Positions 26,732 to 35,877 of a DNA stretch of 64,000 nt are shown piece by piece. Every line of letters begins with the position of its first letter. The stretch's first letter is position 1. Origin of the DNA: an uncultured Methylocystaceae bacterium (lineage in GTDB: Bacteria; Pseudomonadota; Alphaproteobacteria; Rhizobiales; Beijerinckiaceae); NCBI GenBank assembly GCA_903870245.1, contig CAIQCB010000052.1, forward strand, positions 124,001 through 188,000, given 5' to 3'. The notes under the pieces were generated by a model. That model saw only the letters and a program-made list of their open reading frames with translations, made no database searches and was not told where the DNA came from. The translations under genes and the position numbers were made by a program.

Positions 26732-27233
26732 TTTGCGCGCGGCGGGAAAAACCCGGGCGCGGCCGCCAGCGGTCGACGCGCTGATCGCCGCCGCGCTGGT
26801 GATCCTGGCGGGCGGAATTGGCAATCTCGCCACAATTCCCAATATCCCGACCTGGTACGCCAGCCTGACCAGACCGCCGCTCACGCCGCCGAACTGGGTC
26901 TTCGGCCCTGTCTGGACGCTGCTTTATTTTCTCATGGCTGTCGCATTTTATCGCGTGCTGAGGGCAGAGTCTGACTCACCGGGGCGTACACGGGCGCTGG
27001 GCGTTTTCTTTTTGCAACTGGCGTTGAACGCTGCCTGGTCCTTCGCCTTTTTCGGGGCGCACAGTCCCGCGCTGGGTCTCCTGACGATCACCCCCTTGCT
27101 GACGCTGATCGTCGCAACCATCGTCCTGTTCAGACCGCTCGATACCATCGCCGCATGGTGCCTTACGCCCTATGCGGCATGGGTTTGCTTCGCGACCTAT
27201 CTCAACGCCGGCTTCTGGTGGCTCAACCGCTAG
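26721..27233 (+). CDS. tspO: TspO/MBR family protein
   Basis: 170 residues with five membrane helices. Family signatures: WYASLTRPPLTPPNWVFGPVWTLLYFLMAVA in the first third, LALNAAWSFAFFG in the middle and the end AAWVCFATYLNAGFWWLN. TspO proteins bind tetrapyrroles and cholesterol-like ligands and regulate porphyrin-linked gene expression in photosynthetic alphaproteobacteria. The start is inside the end of the DUF900 gene (11-base overlap), which suggests translational coupling. It abuts the convergent hydrolase gene. Confidence 0.92.
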   Translation: MRDNLRAAGKTRARPPAVDALIAAALVILAGGIGNLATIPNIPTWYASLTRPPLTPPNWVFGPVWTLLYFLMAVAFYRVLRAESDSPGRTRALGVFFLQLALNAAWSFAFFGAHSPALGLLTITPLLTLIVATIVLFRPLDTIAAWCLTPYAAWVCFATYLNAGFWWLNR

Positions 27234-27234
27234 A

Positions 27235-28377
27235 TCAAAAGGGCGCAGCCTTGCCGGCGGCGACATAGGCGTCGGCGTCCTGCGGCAGCAATAGGCGCTC
27301 GCGCACGAGCCTGTCTGCGACAACGCGCAAGGTCGCCACATAATAAGCGCGCGAGCCGTAGCGTTCGACAAGCGACAGTCGCGGGTCCCTATTCGCTTCG
27401 CGCGAGGCGCGGGTCGCGGCGAAAGGGAGCGTCCCGGCCCCCGCACAGGGCATTCCCGATGCGGCGCGCAGCGCGTCAAGGTTCAGATGGGTTGCGACCG
27501 GCAAGGCCTGATCGGGCATAAGCAAGCCTGTCGTTTGATTGCCGTCGACGTCAATCCTGAGAGCCAACCGGTCATCGCCGGGCGACAAAGGAAAATCGGG
27601 AATTTTCGGCGACTTCAGCATTCGCGCCGGGACCAGATCCGCAACGCCGGGAAAACGCGAGGCAGGCGGTTTCTCGCCGCGCGTCCAAGCGTCCAGCGCC
27701 ACAAGCAAAGACCGGCGCGCCGGATCGGCGGAGGCAGGATCGTTGGTCGTCTTGCAAGATGGATCGCGCGCCGGCGGCGCCAGCGGCGTGTTCGTCAGAT
27801 AGAAACGTCGCTGATTAACGGGCTCGGCCTCGCGGGCGTTTATGGCCTGAGATAGCTTCGCCAGACCATCCGCGCCGACCAGCGCGATTATGCGTGGGGC
27901 TTTCAGCGAAGAGGGAGGCGCGACGTTTTCGATGAGGAGTCCGTCAAAAAGCGTGGCGTTGACGATCAGCATGGGGGAGGACAAGGCGTCGCCATGCGCG
28001 AGGACCTGCGCCGCCGCGGACTCTGTCTGAAGTTTTGCGATCAGATGGCGAAGCGCCTGGCCACGCCAGGCCTCCGGCAAACGCGAAAGATCGATTGTCG
28101 CAATGGTCATGCTGCGCAAATTCGCCAGCGGCGAAAGGGCCTCGCCCTTTCCCGTCTCGATCACAAGGGTCCTCCCGCGCTGAATCGCGGAGGGTCTGAT
28201 GACGCGCAGATCAATATCCAACTGCGTCGAATCGATTTTAAGCCGAGCGCGAACAGCGCCGGCCTGCGTGGTCGAGGGAGTCCAGGCGATCACGTCGCCC
28301 CGCGCGCCGACGATGCTCAGGCTCAATCCCGCGATAACAATTCCGATGAACCGCACAAAAGGCCGTAGCATCGTCAT
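27235..28377 (-). CDS. Exported protein resembling the C-terminal part of alpha/beta hydrolase-domain proteins
   Basis: 380 residues with a signal peptide (FVRFIGIVIAGLSLSIVGARG). The C-terminal third (PDFPLSPGDDRLALRIDVDGNQTTG; DPRLSLVERYGSRAYYVATLR; LLPQDADAYV) resembles secreted 'alpha/beta hydrolase domain' proteins of about 600 residues. The length is much shorter and I see no GXSXG nucleophile elbow, so it may be inactive or a divergent relative; the assignment is tentative. The start abuts the stop of the upstream RBBP9-like gene on the same strand, so the pair is an operon. Confidence 0.55.
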   Translation of the reverse strand: MTMLRPFVRFIGIVIAGLSLSIVGARGDVIAWTPSTTQAGAVRARLKIDSTQLDIDLRVIRPSAIQRGRTLVIETGKGEALSPLANLRSMTIATIDLSRLPEAWRGQALRHLIAKLQTESAAAQVLAHGDALSSPMLIVNATLFDGLLIENVAPPSSLKAPRIIALVGADGLAKLSQAINAREAEPVNQRRFYLTNTPLAPPARDPSCKTTNDPASADPARRSLLVALDAWTRGEKPPASRFPGVADLVPARMLKSPKIPDFPLSPGDDRLALRIDVDGNQTTGLLMPDQALPVATHLNLDALRAASGMPCAGAGTLPFAATRASREANRDPRLSLVERYGSRAYYVATLRVVADRLVRERLLLPQDADAYVAAGKAAPF

Positions 28378-28926
28378 TCAAAGTTTCGAGATGAAATGCG
28401 CCAGCGCGAGCGAACCTTCCGGCCAGGGTCCATGACCGCTCTCGACATTGATATGTCCTGAGTCGCCCGCATCGATAAAGTGCGCGCCGATGTCATCCGA
28501 CAGCGCGCGCGCAAAGGTCGGATCGGCGTAGGGATCGCTGGCGCTGCCGACGAGCGCCGCCGGATACGGCAACCTTGTCCGCGGATAAGGCAGGAAGGCC
28601 GCATCGACCGCGGGCAGCTCGCGCAGCGCCGCCTCAGAGGGCGGCGCGACGAGAAAAGCGCCGGAAATCCTCTCGCCCACCTCCTGCGACGCGTGCAGCA
28701 ACGCCAGAACGCCGAGCGAATGGGCGACGCACACTACCGGCCTCGCCGATCTTGACGACTCGCGAACGATAGCCTCGACCCAGGCGTCTCGCCTGGGAGA
28801 GTCCCAACTCTTCTGTTCAACCCGCCGCGCGGTGGAGAGCCTTTGTTGCCATCGGCTCTGCCAATGGTCAGGTCCGGAGTTCAAGAGGCCAGGGATGATC
28901 AAGATATCTGCATCAGCGGCGCGCAT
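28378..28926 (-). CDS. RBBP9/YdeN family serine hydrolase
   Basis: 182 residues from ATG 28926 (MRAADADILIIPGL); an in-frame ATG 17 codons upstream is less likely. Motifs: IIPGLLNSGPDHWQSRW at the N-terminus, the nucleophile elbow VAHSLGVLALLHAS (Ser), GSASDPYADPTFARAL with the acidic residue, and the catalytic His in DSGHINVESGHGPWPEG. Bacterial members are small cytosolic esterases of unknown substrate. The stop is directly before the start of the exported hydrolase-like gene. Confidence 0.88.
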   Translation of the reverse strand: MRAADADILIIPGLLNSGPDHWQSRWQQRLSTARRVEQKSWDSPRRDAWVEAIVRESSRSARPVVCVAHSLGVLALLHASQEVGERISGAFLVAPPSEAALRELPAVDAAFLPYPRTRLPYPAALVGSASDPYADPTFARALSDDIGAHFIDAGDSGHINVESGHGPWPEGSLALAHFISKL

Positions 28927-29001
28927 CGGGTATCCTGCTTGCGAGTCGCGCCGCAAGTTATACCCTCGCCGAGACAAAGTCTTTGCCGAGGCGCCGCGCT
29001 G

Positions 29002-30024
29002 CTAGGGCTTCAGAAGAACCTTGCCGAGATTCTTGCGATCCTGAAGATAATGATGCGCCAGGGGAGCCTCGTCGAACAGGAAGGTTTTGGCGATCTTCGG
29101 CTGGACGACGCCCTGGGCCCAGAGGTCGAGCAGATCGTCCATCCAACTCTTCAAAAGATTGAAATCATCCGAGGTCTTGAGAAGATTGACGCCAAAAACG
29201 CCCTTGTTCGCATTGATTAACGCGAGCGGCGTGAAGGTAAACCACGGCATCGTCGCAATCGTCCTGATAACACCTGCAAGATTGCGACTTTTGGCGCTCG
29301 CGAGGGCGGAGGCGCCGAACATTCCCAGGCGCCCTGTCGGCGCCAACAGCCGGTAACTCTGTTTGAAGGACTCTCCCCCAACGGGGTCCAGCACGAGCTC
29401 TACGCCCCGTCCGGCGGTGATTTCAAGCACGCGCGATTCGAGGTCCTCTGCGGCGCCGTCAATCAGATGATCGACGCCAATCGACCTCAGCTCGGCGTGT
29501 TTCCAGGCCGATGCGACGCCGATGACCACGGCGCCGATATGTCGTGCAATCTGCGTCGCCGCGACGCCGACACCCCCGCCCGCCGAATGAATCAGGATTT
29601 TCTCGCCGGGCTTGAGCGCCCCCATGACCGTGACAAGCTGCCAGGCCGTCAGATAGTTGACCGGAAGCGCCGCGCCGATGTCGGCGGACATGCCCGCCGG
29701 TCTGACAAAGACCTCTCGCAGCGGCAAGCATACCACGTCCGAGTAGCCCCCAAAGCGGGTCATCGCGAGCACGTCGCGGCCAATCCAGGCCGGATCTGCG
29801 CCCGCGCCGACTGCGTCGATTCGGCCAGCGATCTCATATCCGGGAACGACGGGGAGTTTAGGAAGATCCGGGTATAGTCCCATACGCCCCATTGCGTCTG
29901 CGAAATTTACGCCGCTCGCTTCGACGCGGATGCGCGCCTCCCCCGGCTTCGGCTCCGGATCAGGAGCCTCCTTGATTTCGAGCGCTTCAGGCGGGCCTGC
30001 GCGTGTGATCCAAATCTGCTTCAT
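29002..30024 (-). CDS. Quinone oxidoreductase-like medium-chain reductase (zinc-independent)
   Basis: 340 residues from ATG 30024, with AGGAG nine bases upstream. N-terminal GroES-like domain (VEASGVNFADAMGRMGLYP, VVPGYEIAGRIDAVG), then a Rossmann domain with the NADPH motif SAGGGVGVAATQIA. The cysteine and histidine zinc ligands of alcohol dehydrogenases are missing, as in zeta-crystallin/QOR enzymes and synaptic vesicle protein VAT-1-like members. It would reduce quinones or enones with NADPH. No operon partner is closer than 75 bases. Confidence 0.88.
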   Translation of the reverse strand: MKQIWITRAGPPEALEIKEAPDPEPKPGEARIRVEASGVNFADAMGRMGLYPDLPKLPVVPGYEIAGRIDAVGAGADPAWIGRDVLAMTRFGGYSDVVCLPLREVFVRPAGMSADIGAALPVNYLTAWQLVTVMGALKPGEKILIHSAGGGVGVAATQIARHIGAVVIGVASAWKHAELRSIGVDHLIDGAAEDLESRVLEITAGRGVELVLDPVGGESFKQSYRLLAPTGRLGMFGASALASAKSRNLAGVIRTIATMPWFTFTPLALINANKGVFGVNLLKTSDDFNLLKSWMDDLLDLWAQGVVQPKIAKTFLFDEAPLAHHYLQDRKNLGKVLLKP

Positions 30025-30162
30025 GGCGAAATCGCTCCTGGCGCATAAAGCCGCCTGGACAATCTTCTGGGGAAGCAGAACTTAAGCTGAGCAATTAAGC
30101 CGGTCAAGTTGAATACGCTCACCGGGATCCTGTAACGCCCGGCGAGGCTGCGACTGCGGGCG

Positions 30163-31848
30163 TCAGCCTGCCGGCGTCAGAAACGCGCCGGCGAGCGCGT
30201 TGGCGATCAGTTTGCGCGTCTCGGCGACGCCATAAAGCGCGACGAAGGAGCCAAAACGCGGCCCGCGCTTCTCGCCGAGCAGCACCTCATAGAGCATATT
30301 GAAGAAATCGTTGGAGACGCCCGGACGCTCCGGCGTCGCGCCCTTTGCATCGAAATCCTGATAGCGCGGCACAGCGCGCGCGACGTCATAAAGACCGGTT
30401 TGAATGCTTTCGGCGCTGGCGTCGATGGCAAGATCGCCCAGCATGGCGTCGATCTGTTGCAGGACTGCCCGCTCAACATCGTCGGCGGCGCGATAGCTTT
30501 TGGCCGGTCGGACAAAATCGCGAAAATAGGCGACAGCGTAACCGACAAGCCTGTCGAGACGCGGATGGCTTTGCGGCGACACCGCCGGCGCGTAGCGCTG
30601 CAGGAACCCCCACAGCACCGACGGGTCCTCTGCGTTGGCGACAGCGGCGAGATTAAGCAACATGGCGAAGGAGATGGCTGCGCCCTTGCTCTCGCCCGTA
30701 TGCACGAGGACTTCGGCCGGCGGCGGGTCGCCGGCGTGAATGTGCCAGACCGGATTGCCGAGGCGTTGCTTCCAGTCCTGGCGCGGATAGGCGTCGAGAA
30801 AACTCAAATAATCGTCGACAGCGCGCGGAATGACGTCGAAAGAAAGCCGCTTCGCCGCCGTTGGTTTCTGGAACATGAATTGCGCGAGGCTCTCGGGGCT
30901 GGCGTAGGTCAACCATTCCTCGATGGTCAGTCCATTGCCCTTCGATTTCGAAATCTTCTGGCCTTTTTCGTCGAGGAACAATTCGTAATTAAATCCCTCC
31001 GGCGGCTTGCCGCCCAGAGCGCGCACGATCGCGCCCGAAACTTTCACCGAGTCGATCAAATCCTTGCCGGCCATTTCGTAATCGACGCCCAGCGCATACC
31101 AGCGCATCGCCCAGTCCGGCTTCCACTGCAGCTTGCAATGACCGCCGGTCACCGGCGTTGTGAAGGCCTCGCCGTTGTCAGGATCGACCCAGTCTATGGC
31201 GCCGGCGACGGCGTCATAGCCGGTCAGCGCGACCTGCATGACGACGCCGGTTTTGGGGTGGATCGGCAAAAAAGGCGAGTAGGTCGCGGCCCGCTCCTCG
31301 CGAAAGGTCGGCAGCATGATCCGCATCACTGCGTCGTAGCGTTCGAGCATGTGTTTGAGCGCGGCGTCGAACCTGCCGCTTTTGTAATATTGCGTCGACG
31401 ACGCGAATTCATAGTCAAATCCGAAAGCGTCCAGAAAGGCGCGCAGCCGGGCGTTGTTATGCGCGCCGAAGCTGTCATGCGTGCCGAAGGGATCCGGCAC
31501 CTGCGTCAGCGGTTTGCCGAGATGCGCCGCAACCAGTTCCTTGTTGGGGATATTGTCCGGAACCTTGCGCAGCCCGTCCATGTCGTCGGAGAAGGCGATC
31601 AACCGCGTCACGATCCTGCCCTCGGTCAGGACTTCGAAGGCGTGGCGCACCATGCTGGTGCGCGCCACCTCGCCAAAAGTGCCGATATGCGGCAGGCCCG
31701 AGGGTCCATAGCCGGTCTCGAACAAAACATGTTTCTGGCCGCTCGCCTCGATGCGCGCGAGGATTTTGCGCGCTTCTTCGAATGGCCAGGCGGGAGAGAC
31801 GCGCGCAGCGTCGAGAAGTTCCGGGGGCAGCGACGGGAACGCAGACAT
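30163..31848 (-). CDS. lysS: Lysyl-tRNA synthetase, class I
   Basis: 561 residues from ATG 31848 ([15 protein letters not shown]); ATGs at 31857 and 31893 are alternatives. No clear ribosome site separates them. This is the class I form, built on a Rossmann catalytic domain, with the HIGH-type motif in [15 protein letters not shown] and the KMSKS-type motif KISKSKGNG near residue 298, followed by an alpha-helical anticodon-binding region. It charges tRNA-Lys. Class I LysRS occurs in archaea, spirochaetes and many alphaproteobacteria, while most bacteria use the unrelated class II enzyme. Confidence 0.95.
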   Translation of the reverse strand: MSAFPSLPPELLDAARVSPAWPFEEARKILARIEASGQKHVLFETGYGPSGLPHIGTFGEVARTSMVRHAFEVLTEGRIVTRLIAFSDDMDGLRKVPDNIPNKELVAAHLGKPLTQVPDPFGTHDSFGAHNNARLRAFLDAFGFDYEFASSTQYYKSGRFDAALKHMLERYDAVMRIMLPTFREERAATYSPFLPIHPKTGVVMQVALTGYDAVAGAIDWVDPDNGEAFTTPVTGGHCKLQWKPDWAMRWYALGVDYEMAGKDLIDSVKVSGAIVRALGGKPPEGFNYELFLDEKGQKISKSKGNGLTIEEWLTYASPESLAQFMFQKPTAAKRLSFDVIPRAVDDYLSFLDAYPRQDWKQRLGNPVWHIHAGDPPPAEVLVHTGESKGAAISFAMLLNLAAVANAEDPSVLWGFLQRYAPAVSPQSHPRLDRLVGYAVAYFRDFVRPAKSYRAADDVERAVLQQIDAMLGDLAIDASAESIQTGLYDVARAVPRYQDFDAKGATPERPGVSNDFFNMLYEVLLGEKRGPRFGSFVALYGVAETRKLIANALAGAFLTPAG

Positions 31849-32015
31849 GGATCTCATGGATCGGATTTGGCGCTTCGGCAGATTGAGGAGCAACCGCCGT
31901 GCGGCGGTGCGGCACAGTAGGAAGGCGGCGCCGAAGCGTCAACGTCGCGATAAACGAAAAGGCGAAGGGCCGTCCGGCGCCTCCGCCAATTTTTCGGTCA
32001 GTTGTGTAGTCGCGC

Positions 32016-32327
32016 CTAGTTCACGCAGGAAAGTTCCCGGGCATAGGCGGTATGGCCTTTTGCATCCGTCTTCGGGGTCATGACCAGCGTGCAGTCCTCG
32101 TCCTCGCCATCGAAGGCGCGACCGACACGAATGCCGGGACCCGGCGCGAGGGGGCGGATAACGTCGCCATTGACCGAGATCGCCGCCTTAACCGGCGATT
32201 TACCCACGGATCCGGTTGAGACGCTCGGCGCGGCGGCGACAGCGGCGCCAAGGCACATGACAATGGCGCTGCCAAGAACGACACGAGACGTGCGGCTGGA
32301 AAAGGGATTGTCGAACGTAACGGCCAT
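32016..32327 (-). CDS. Small exported protein, unknown function
   Basis: 103 residues from ATG 32327, with AAGGAG six bases upstream. A signal peptide (VVLGSAIVMCLGAAVAAAPS) is followed by a short mature protein of about 65 residues with two cysteines (one in DEDCTLVMT and one near the end in ELSC), which could form a disulfide in the periplasm. I do not recognise the family. It lies downstream of moaA on the same strand, 189 bases away. Confidence 0.7.
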   Translation of the reverse strand: MAVTFDNPFSSRTSRVVLGSAIVMCLGAAVAAAPSVSTGSVGKSPVKAAISVNGDVIRPLAPGPGIRVGRAFDGEDEDCTLVMTPKTDAKGHTAYARELSCVN

Positions 32328-32516
32328 GGCGGTCTCCTTGGAAAACATCGGCCCTTCATGCCCGGCAATTGACACGCAATTGAACGGTTGGCCCGGTTTC
32401 CGTAGGGAGGTAACGCCATGCGGCCGCATTTGGTTGCGCCGCATTGCAAAAAAATTTAACCGCGGCTCATGATTTCCCGCGCTTTCATTCCGGACTGGCG
32501 TCGCACGATGGCGGGG

Positions 32517-33551
32517 TCAGCCGCCGGTCATGCTCATGTGGCGTGACACGGCAGGATTCTGGGTCGCCCGGTCGATGACGAAATCGTGCCCTTTCGGCTT
32601 TCGCGCAATGGCGGCCGTGATCGCGGCGTGCAGGGGGCCGTCGCCCGGGTTGGCGCGCAGCGGCTCCCGCAGATCGGCGGCGTCCTCCTGACCGAGGCAC
32701 ATATAAAGCACGCCTGTGCAGGTGACCCGCACCCGATTGCAGCTCTCACAGAAATTATGGGTCAGCGGGGTAATGAAGCCGATCCGCCCGCCGGTCTCGG
32801 CCGCCGTCACATAGCGCGCCGGCCCGCCGGTGCGGTAGGCGCTGTCGGACAGACTGAAGGATTGCGCCAGCCGCGCGCGCACCGCCTGCATCGGCAAATA
32901 CTGATCGAGCCGATCCGGGCCGTCGAGTTCGCCAAGCGGCATGACTTCGATAAAGGTCATATCCATGCTGCGGGCGTGGGCGAAGCGCACGAGCGCTTCG
33001 AACTCGTCCTCGTTGACGCCTTTCAGGGCTACGGCGTTAAGCTTGACCTTAAGTCCGGCGTCCAGCGCCGCATCGATCCCGGCCATCACTTCAGCATGGC
33101 TCCCTGTGCGGGTGAGAGCGCGGAAACGATCGGGATCGAGGGTATCGAGGGAAATATTGATCCGCCTCACCCCGCAATCGGCCAGTTCCCGCGCAAAGCG
33201 AACGAGTTGCGAACCATTAGTGGTCAACGTCAGCTCCTCCAGCGCGCCGGAGACAAGGTGACGCGAAAGGGAACGAAAAAGCCTCATCACATCATGGCGC
33301 ACCAGGGGTTCGCCGCCAGTGATGCGCAATCGTTTCGTCCCGCGCGCCACAAAGGCCGAACAGAGCCGGTCCAGCTCCTCCAGCGTCAGCAGGTCGCGTC
33401 GCGGCAGGAAGGTCATGTGTTCGGCCATGCAGTAAACGCAACGAAAGTCGCATCGATCCGTTACAGACACCCGCACATAGGAGATCGCCCGGCCGTAGGG
33501 ATCGATCAATGGCGACGACGCGGCGGCGGCGCGCTCAACTGGCGCAGGCAT
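32517..33551 (-). CDS. moaA: GTP 3',8-cyclase MoaA
   Basis: 344 residues from ATG 33551, with GGAG nine bases upstream; the frame stays open further upstream but the extension has no family features. N-terminal radical SAM cluster in [10 protein letters not shown] (CX3CX2C), TGGEP, then the C-terminal second iron-sulfur cluster in [13 protein letters not shown] with a later Cys in LYMC. The chain ends in Gly-Gly, the conserved MoaA tail needed for activity. With MoaC it makes cyclic pyranopterin from GTP in molybdenum cofactor synthesis. The DUF971 gene diverges 123 bases away. Confidence 0.96.
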   Translation of the reverse strand: MPAPVERAAAASSPLIDPYGRAISYVRVSVTDRCDFRCVYCMAEHMTFLPRRDLLTLEELDRLCSAFVARGTKRLRITGGEPLVRHDVMRLFRSLSRHLVSGALEELTLTTNGSQLVRFARELADCGVRRINISLDTLDPDRFRALTRTGSHAEVMAGIDAALDAGLKVKLNAVALKGVNEDEFEALVRFAHARSMDMTFIEVMPLGELDGPDRLDQYLPMQAVRARLAQSFSLSDSAYRTGGPARYVTAAETGGRIGFITPLTHNFCESCNRVRVTCTGVLYMCLGQEDAADLREPLRANPGDGPLHAAITAAIARKPKGHDFVIDRATQNPAVSRHMSMTGG

Positions 33552-33674
33552 GTGCTTTAACTCCGAACTCGCGAGCAGGGCCGCATTCTGGCGCTGGACC
33601 TGATCCTCATATATTTCGCCCGGACGGCGGCGGAAAGCGCAAAACCCGCGCCCGCGAGCAGAAGGAACGACAAC

Positions 33675-34073
33675 ATGCAAAAAAGCAGGGACCCGGAAAG
33701 CAGGATCGAGCCCTGGCCCAGCGAAATTCGCGTGCTTGACGAAGGGCGAACCCTGCGAACGACCTTCGACGATGGGGCCGTCTTTTCGCTCAGCGCCGAA
33801 TTGCTTCGCGTGCGCAGCCCCAGCGCCGAAGTGCAGGGACATTCGGCGGCCGACAGGAAAACGATCGGCGGCAAGCGTCAGGTTGCGATCCGCGCCGTGA
33901 GCCCGGTTGGCAATTACGCAGTGCGTCTGGCCTTCGACGACATGCACGACACCGGCATCTTCACCTGGCGCTATCTGCGCCAGCTGGGCGAGACGGCGGC
34001 CGGGAGTTTCGACGCTTACCTCGAGGAACTCGCCGCCAAGGGACTCGATCGCGATCGTCCGGGAGAAAAATAA
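33675..34073 (+). CDS. DUF971 (GBBH-like N-terminal domain) protein
   Basis: 132 residues with AAGGA before ATG 33675. The DUF971 pattern is clear: [67 protein letters not shown]. This domain is the N-terminal part of gamma-butyrobetaine hydroxylases. Stand-alone bacterial copies often accompany iron-sulfur or molybdenum cofactor genes, as here beside moaA. Function unknown. Confidence 0.88.
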   Translation: MQKSRDPESRIEPWPSEIRVLDEGRTLRTTFDDGAVFSLSAELLRVRSPSAEVQGHSAADRKTIGGKRQVAIRAVSPVGNYAVRLAFDDMHDTGIFTWRYLRQLGETAAGSFDAYLEELAAKGLDRDRPGEK

Positions 34074-34090
34074 ACGTCCCGGAATTCAGG

Positions 34091-34110
34091 CGGCCGGCGA
34101 CAGCCGGCCG
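34091..34110. other. Hairpin between convergent DUF971 and L,D-transpeptidase genes
   Basis: CGGCCGGC and GCCGGCCG form a perfect 8-bp stem around GACA. A T-run appears only about 20 bases to the right, so it is not a standard terminator, but it is placed where one is expected for both convergent genes. Confidence 0.45.
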
Positions 34111-34134
34111 TCGATTGGCGTTTCAAGGATTTTT

Positions 34135-34767
34135 TTAGCGCGTCACCACCACGCGGGTGCCGACATTCACGCGATTGTAAAGATCGATCACATCGTCATT
34201 GGTCATGCGAATGCAGCCCGACGACACCGCCTGACCAATCGTCTCCGGCTCGTTGGAGCCATGGATGCGATAGAGCGAACCCGAGAGATACATGGCGCGG
34301 GCGCCAAGGGGATTATTGACCCCGCCCTGCATATGACGCGGCAAATCGGGACGACGCTTCAGCATCTGTGCGGGCGGCGTCCAGTCCGGCCACTCGCGCT
34401 TGCTGGCGATGAAGCGCGTCCCGGCCCATTCGAAGCCCGGACGGCCGACGCCGACGCCATATCGAATCGCCTGACCATTGCCCAGCACGTAATACATGCG
34501 TCGCTCGCTGGTCGAGATAACGACTGTGCCCGGCGTATATTTCGCATCATAGGACACAACCTCACGCGGGATGGCCACGGCCTGCGGGCGTCCATCCTGA
34601 CCGCGCGGCGCGGCGGTCATCGCTTCACCGAAGCCGCCGAACAAACTCGTCAGCGGATCGACCGCAGCCGGTTGCGCTTGCGGCGTGTTTTGACGGGCGA
34701 GAGCGGATGAAGATAAAGCGCTTGTTGCGCCAAGCGCGCATATGAACGCTATGAGAAGGCGTCGCAT
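34135..34767 (-). CDS. L,D-transpeptidase (ErfK/YbiS/YcfS/YnhG type)
   Basis: 210 residues from ATG 34767 with AGGGGA six bases upstream; signal peptide (RRLLIAFICALGATSALSSSALA). A proline- and glutamine-containing linker leads to a YkuD domain with the active-site motif YRIHGSN...SSGCIRMTNDDVIDLY; the Cys in SSGC is the nucleophile. It forms 3-3 peptidoglycan cross-links or anchors proteins in the periplasm, the dominant cross-linking mode in many Hyphomicrobiales. A second YkuD protein is at 41621. Confidence 0.93.
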   Translation of the reverse strand: MRRLLIAFICALGATSALSSSALARQNTPQAQPAAVDPLTSLFGGFGEAMTAAPRGQDGRPQAVAIPREVVSYDAKYTPGTVVISTSERRMYYVLGNGQAIRYGVGVGRPGFEWAGTRFIASKREWPDWTPPAQMLKRRPDLPRHMQGGVNNPLGARAMYLSGSLYRIHGSNEPETIGQAVSSGCIRMTNDDVIDLYNRVNVGTRVVVTR

Positions 34768-35130
34768 AAGAGTCCCCTTGTGATTTATGCAGGTCGATGT
34801 GGTTTGTGCAGGTCGATCGTGTTTTTGCGCACCGTCCGGAGAGCGACGCGATTTTTTTGACACAGTTGTGCCACGATTACTCCCGCAGCGAGCGCGACGA
34901 CGCAAGCGCGCGAACGTCAAAAAACGACAAAACGCTTTATTTTGTTAACCATAGTTGTATTTCTGCAACAGACATAAGGTGCGAGCGAACCCATCTTCAG
35001 AATGTGTCAAATAGTTTTTCGCAAGAGCGTCGGGCGCGTCGTTTGCAGGGGCGGCCGGGACGATAGGTCGACGCCCGAAACGATTTTCGGCGGCTTGGGT
35101 CGTCCAGGCGTATTCGGCAGGAGTTCGGCC
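34768..35130. other. Intergenic region between divergent genes, 363 bases
   Basis: No gene is supported. It holds a direct repeat of GCAGGTCGAT (34789-34798 and 34808-34817, 19 bases apart) just upstream of the L,D-transpeptidase gene. A TTAACCAT (34945-34952), identical to the half-site bound by CtrA in Caulobacter, sits in a locally A/T-rich stretch. Either could be regulatory; neither is proven. Confidence 0.5.
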
Positions 35131-35400
35131 ATGCAAACGCAGAAAAAGCACCGGTCTCGCCCGGCGATTTTTATTATCGGCGCGCTCATCGCAATGCTCG
35201 CGAACACACCCGTCAGCGCCGTGGGTCTTCGGTCGGTGATCCGTGATTGCGGCGGCGATGGCGAGAGTTACTGCCAGGGCGTTGGCTATGGCGCGCCCAT
35301 GCAGACCTGTCTGGCCCGCCACTACAAAAAATTGACGCCTGCCTGCCGAGCCATCATGGACCGCCTGAACAAGGGCGAGACTGTCGAGATTTTCGGCTAG
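35131..35400 (+). CDS. Small exported cysteine-rich protein
   Basis: 89 residues from ATG 35131, with AGGAG seven bases upstream. Signal peptide (RPAIFIIGALIAMLANTPVSAVG) and a mature domain with four cysteines in the order CGGDGESYC ... MQTCLARHYKKLTPAC, followed by RAIMDRLNKGE. The pattern resembles cysteine-rich (GLG1-like) repeats, which occur in small secreted alphaproteobacterial proteins. Two disulfides are likely. Function unknown. Confidence 0.75.
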   Translation: MQTQKKHRSRPAIFIIGALIAMLANTPVSAVGLRSVIRDCGGDGESYCQGVGYGAPMQTCLARHYKKLTPACRAIMDRLNKGETVEIFG

Positions 35401-35507
35401 CGCGGCTGGCGCCGAACCGTTTTCCGCTTCGGCGATAAAAAAGCCCAGAGAATCATACGCCAGACCCTCTCTGCGATTTAAGCAGGCCGGGTGAAAACTG
35501 GAGCGAT

Positions 35508-35801
35508 CTATCCCGGCTCGGAAGTGGCGCGGGCGCTTATCGCCAGCGCGTGGACCCGGCTCGCAAGCTCCTCAGCGAGCAGGGCGTTGATCATTCGATG
35601 CCGCTCGATCCGGCTTTTGCCTTCGAAAGCGTCGCTGACGATCTCGACCCGAAAATGCGTCTCGCCGTCAGGGTGATGATGATGGCCATGCCCGGCGTGA
35701 CGATGCGACTCGTCGATGACCTCAAGAGATTTCGGCGCCAGCGCGGCCGTCAGTTTGGCCTCGATCCCGACCCGAACTGGCGTCTTTGGTTGCTGCGACA
35801 T
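35508..35801 (-). CDS. bolA: BolA family protein
   Basis: 97 residues; GGAGGAGG lies a few bases before ATG 35801. The BolA fold is seen in IEAKLTAALAPKSLEVIDESHRHAGH, a His-rich stretch (GHGHHHHPDGETH), FRVEIVSDAFEGKSRIERHRMI and ALLAEELASRVHALAI. BolA proteins act with monothiol glutaredoxins in iron-sulfur handling and in some species bind DNA. The five-histidine run GHHHH near the metal-ligand loop is longer than in most relatives. Divergent from the DnaJ-domain gene by 76 bases. Confidence 0.93.
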   Translation of the reverse strand: MSQQPKTPVRVGIEAKLTAALAPKSLEVIDESHRHAGHGHHHHPDGETHFRVEIVSDAFEGKSRIERHRMINALLAEELASRVHALAISARATSEPG

Positions 35802-35877
35802 TACACCTCCTCCCCGAACCTGCAGGAAATAACCTGCCCCAGGCGCTTGCGAAGCGCTATCGGGCTATCATAATGCA

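Noticed and set aside
30400-31920. Long plus-strand open frame opposite the lysS gene (506 codons)
   Set aside because: It is antisense to a well-conserved class I LysRS, Arg/His-rich without motifs, and typical of shadow frames in G+C-rich DNA.
35410-35434. Hairpin CGCCGAA / TTCGGCG after the Cys-rich gene
   Set aside because: On the plus strand it is followed by A residues, and on the minus strand the T-run precedes rather than follows, so it is not a terminator for either convergent gene.
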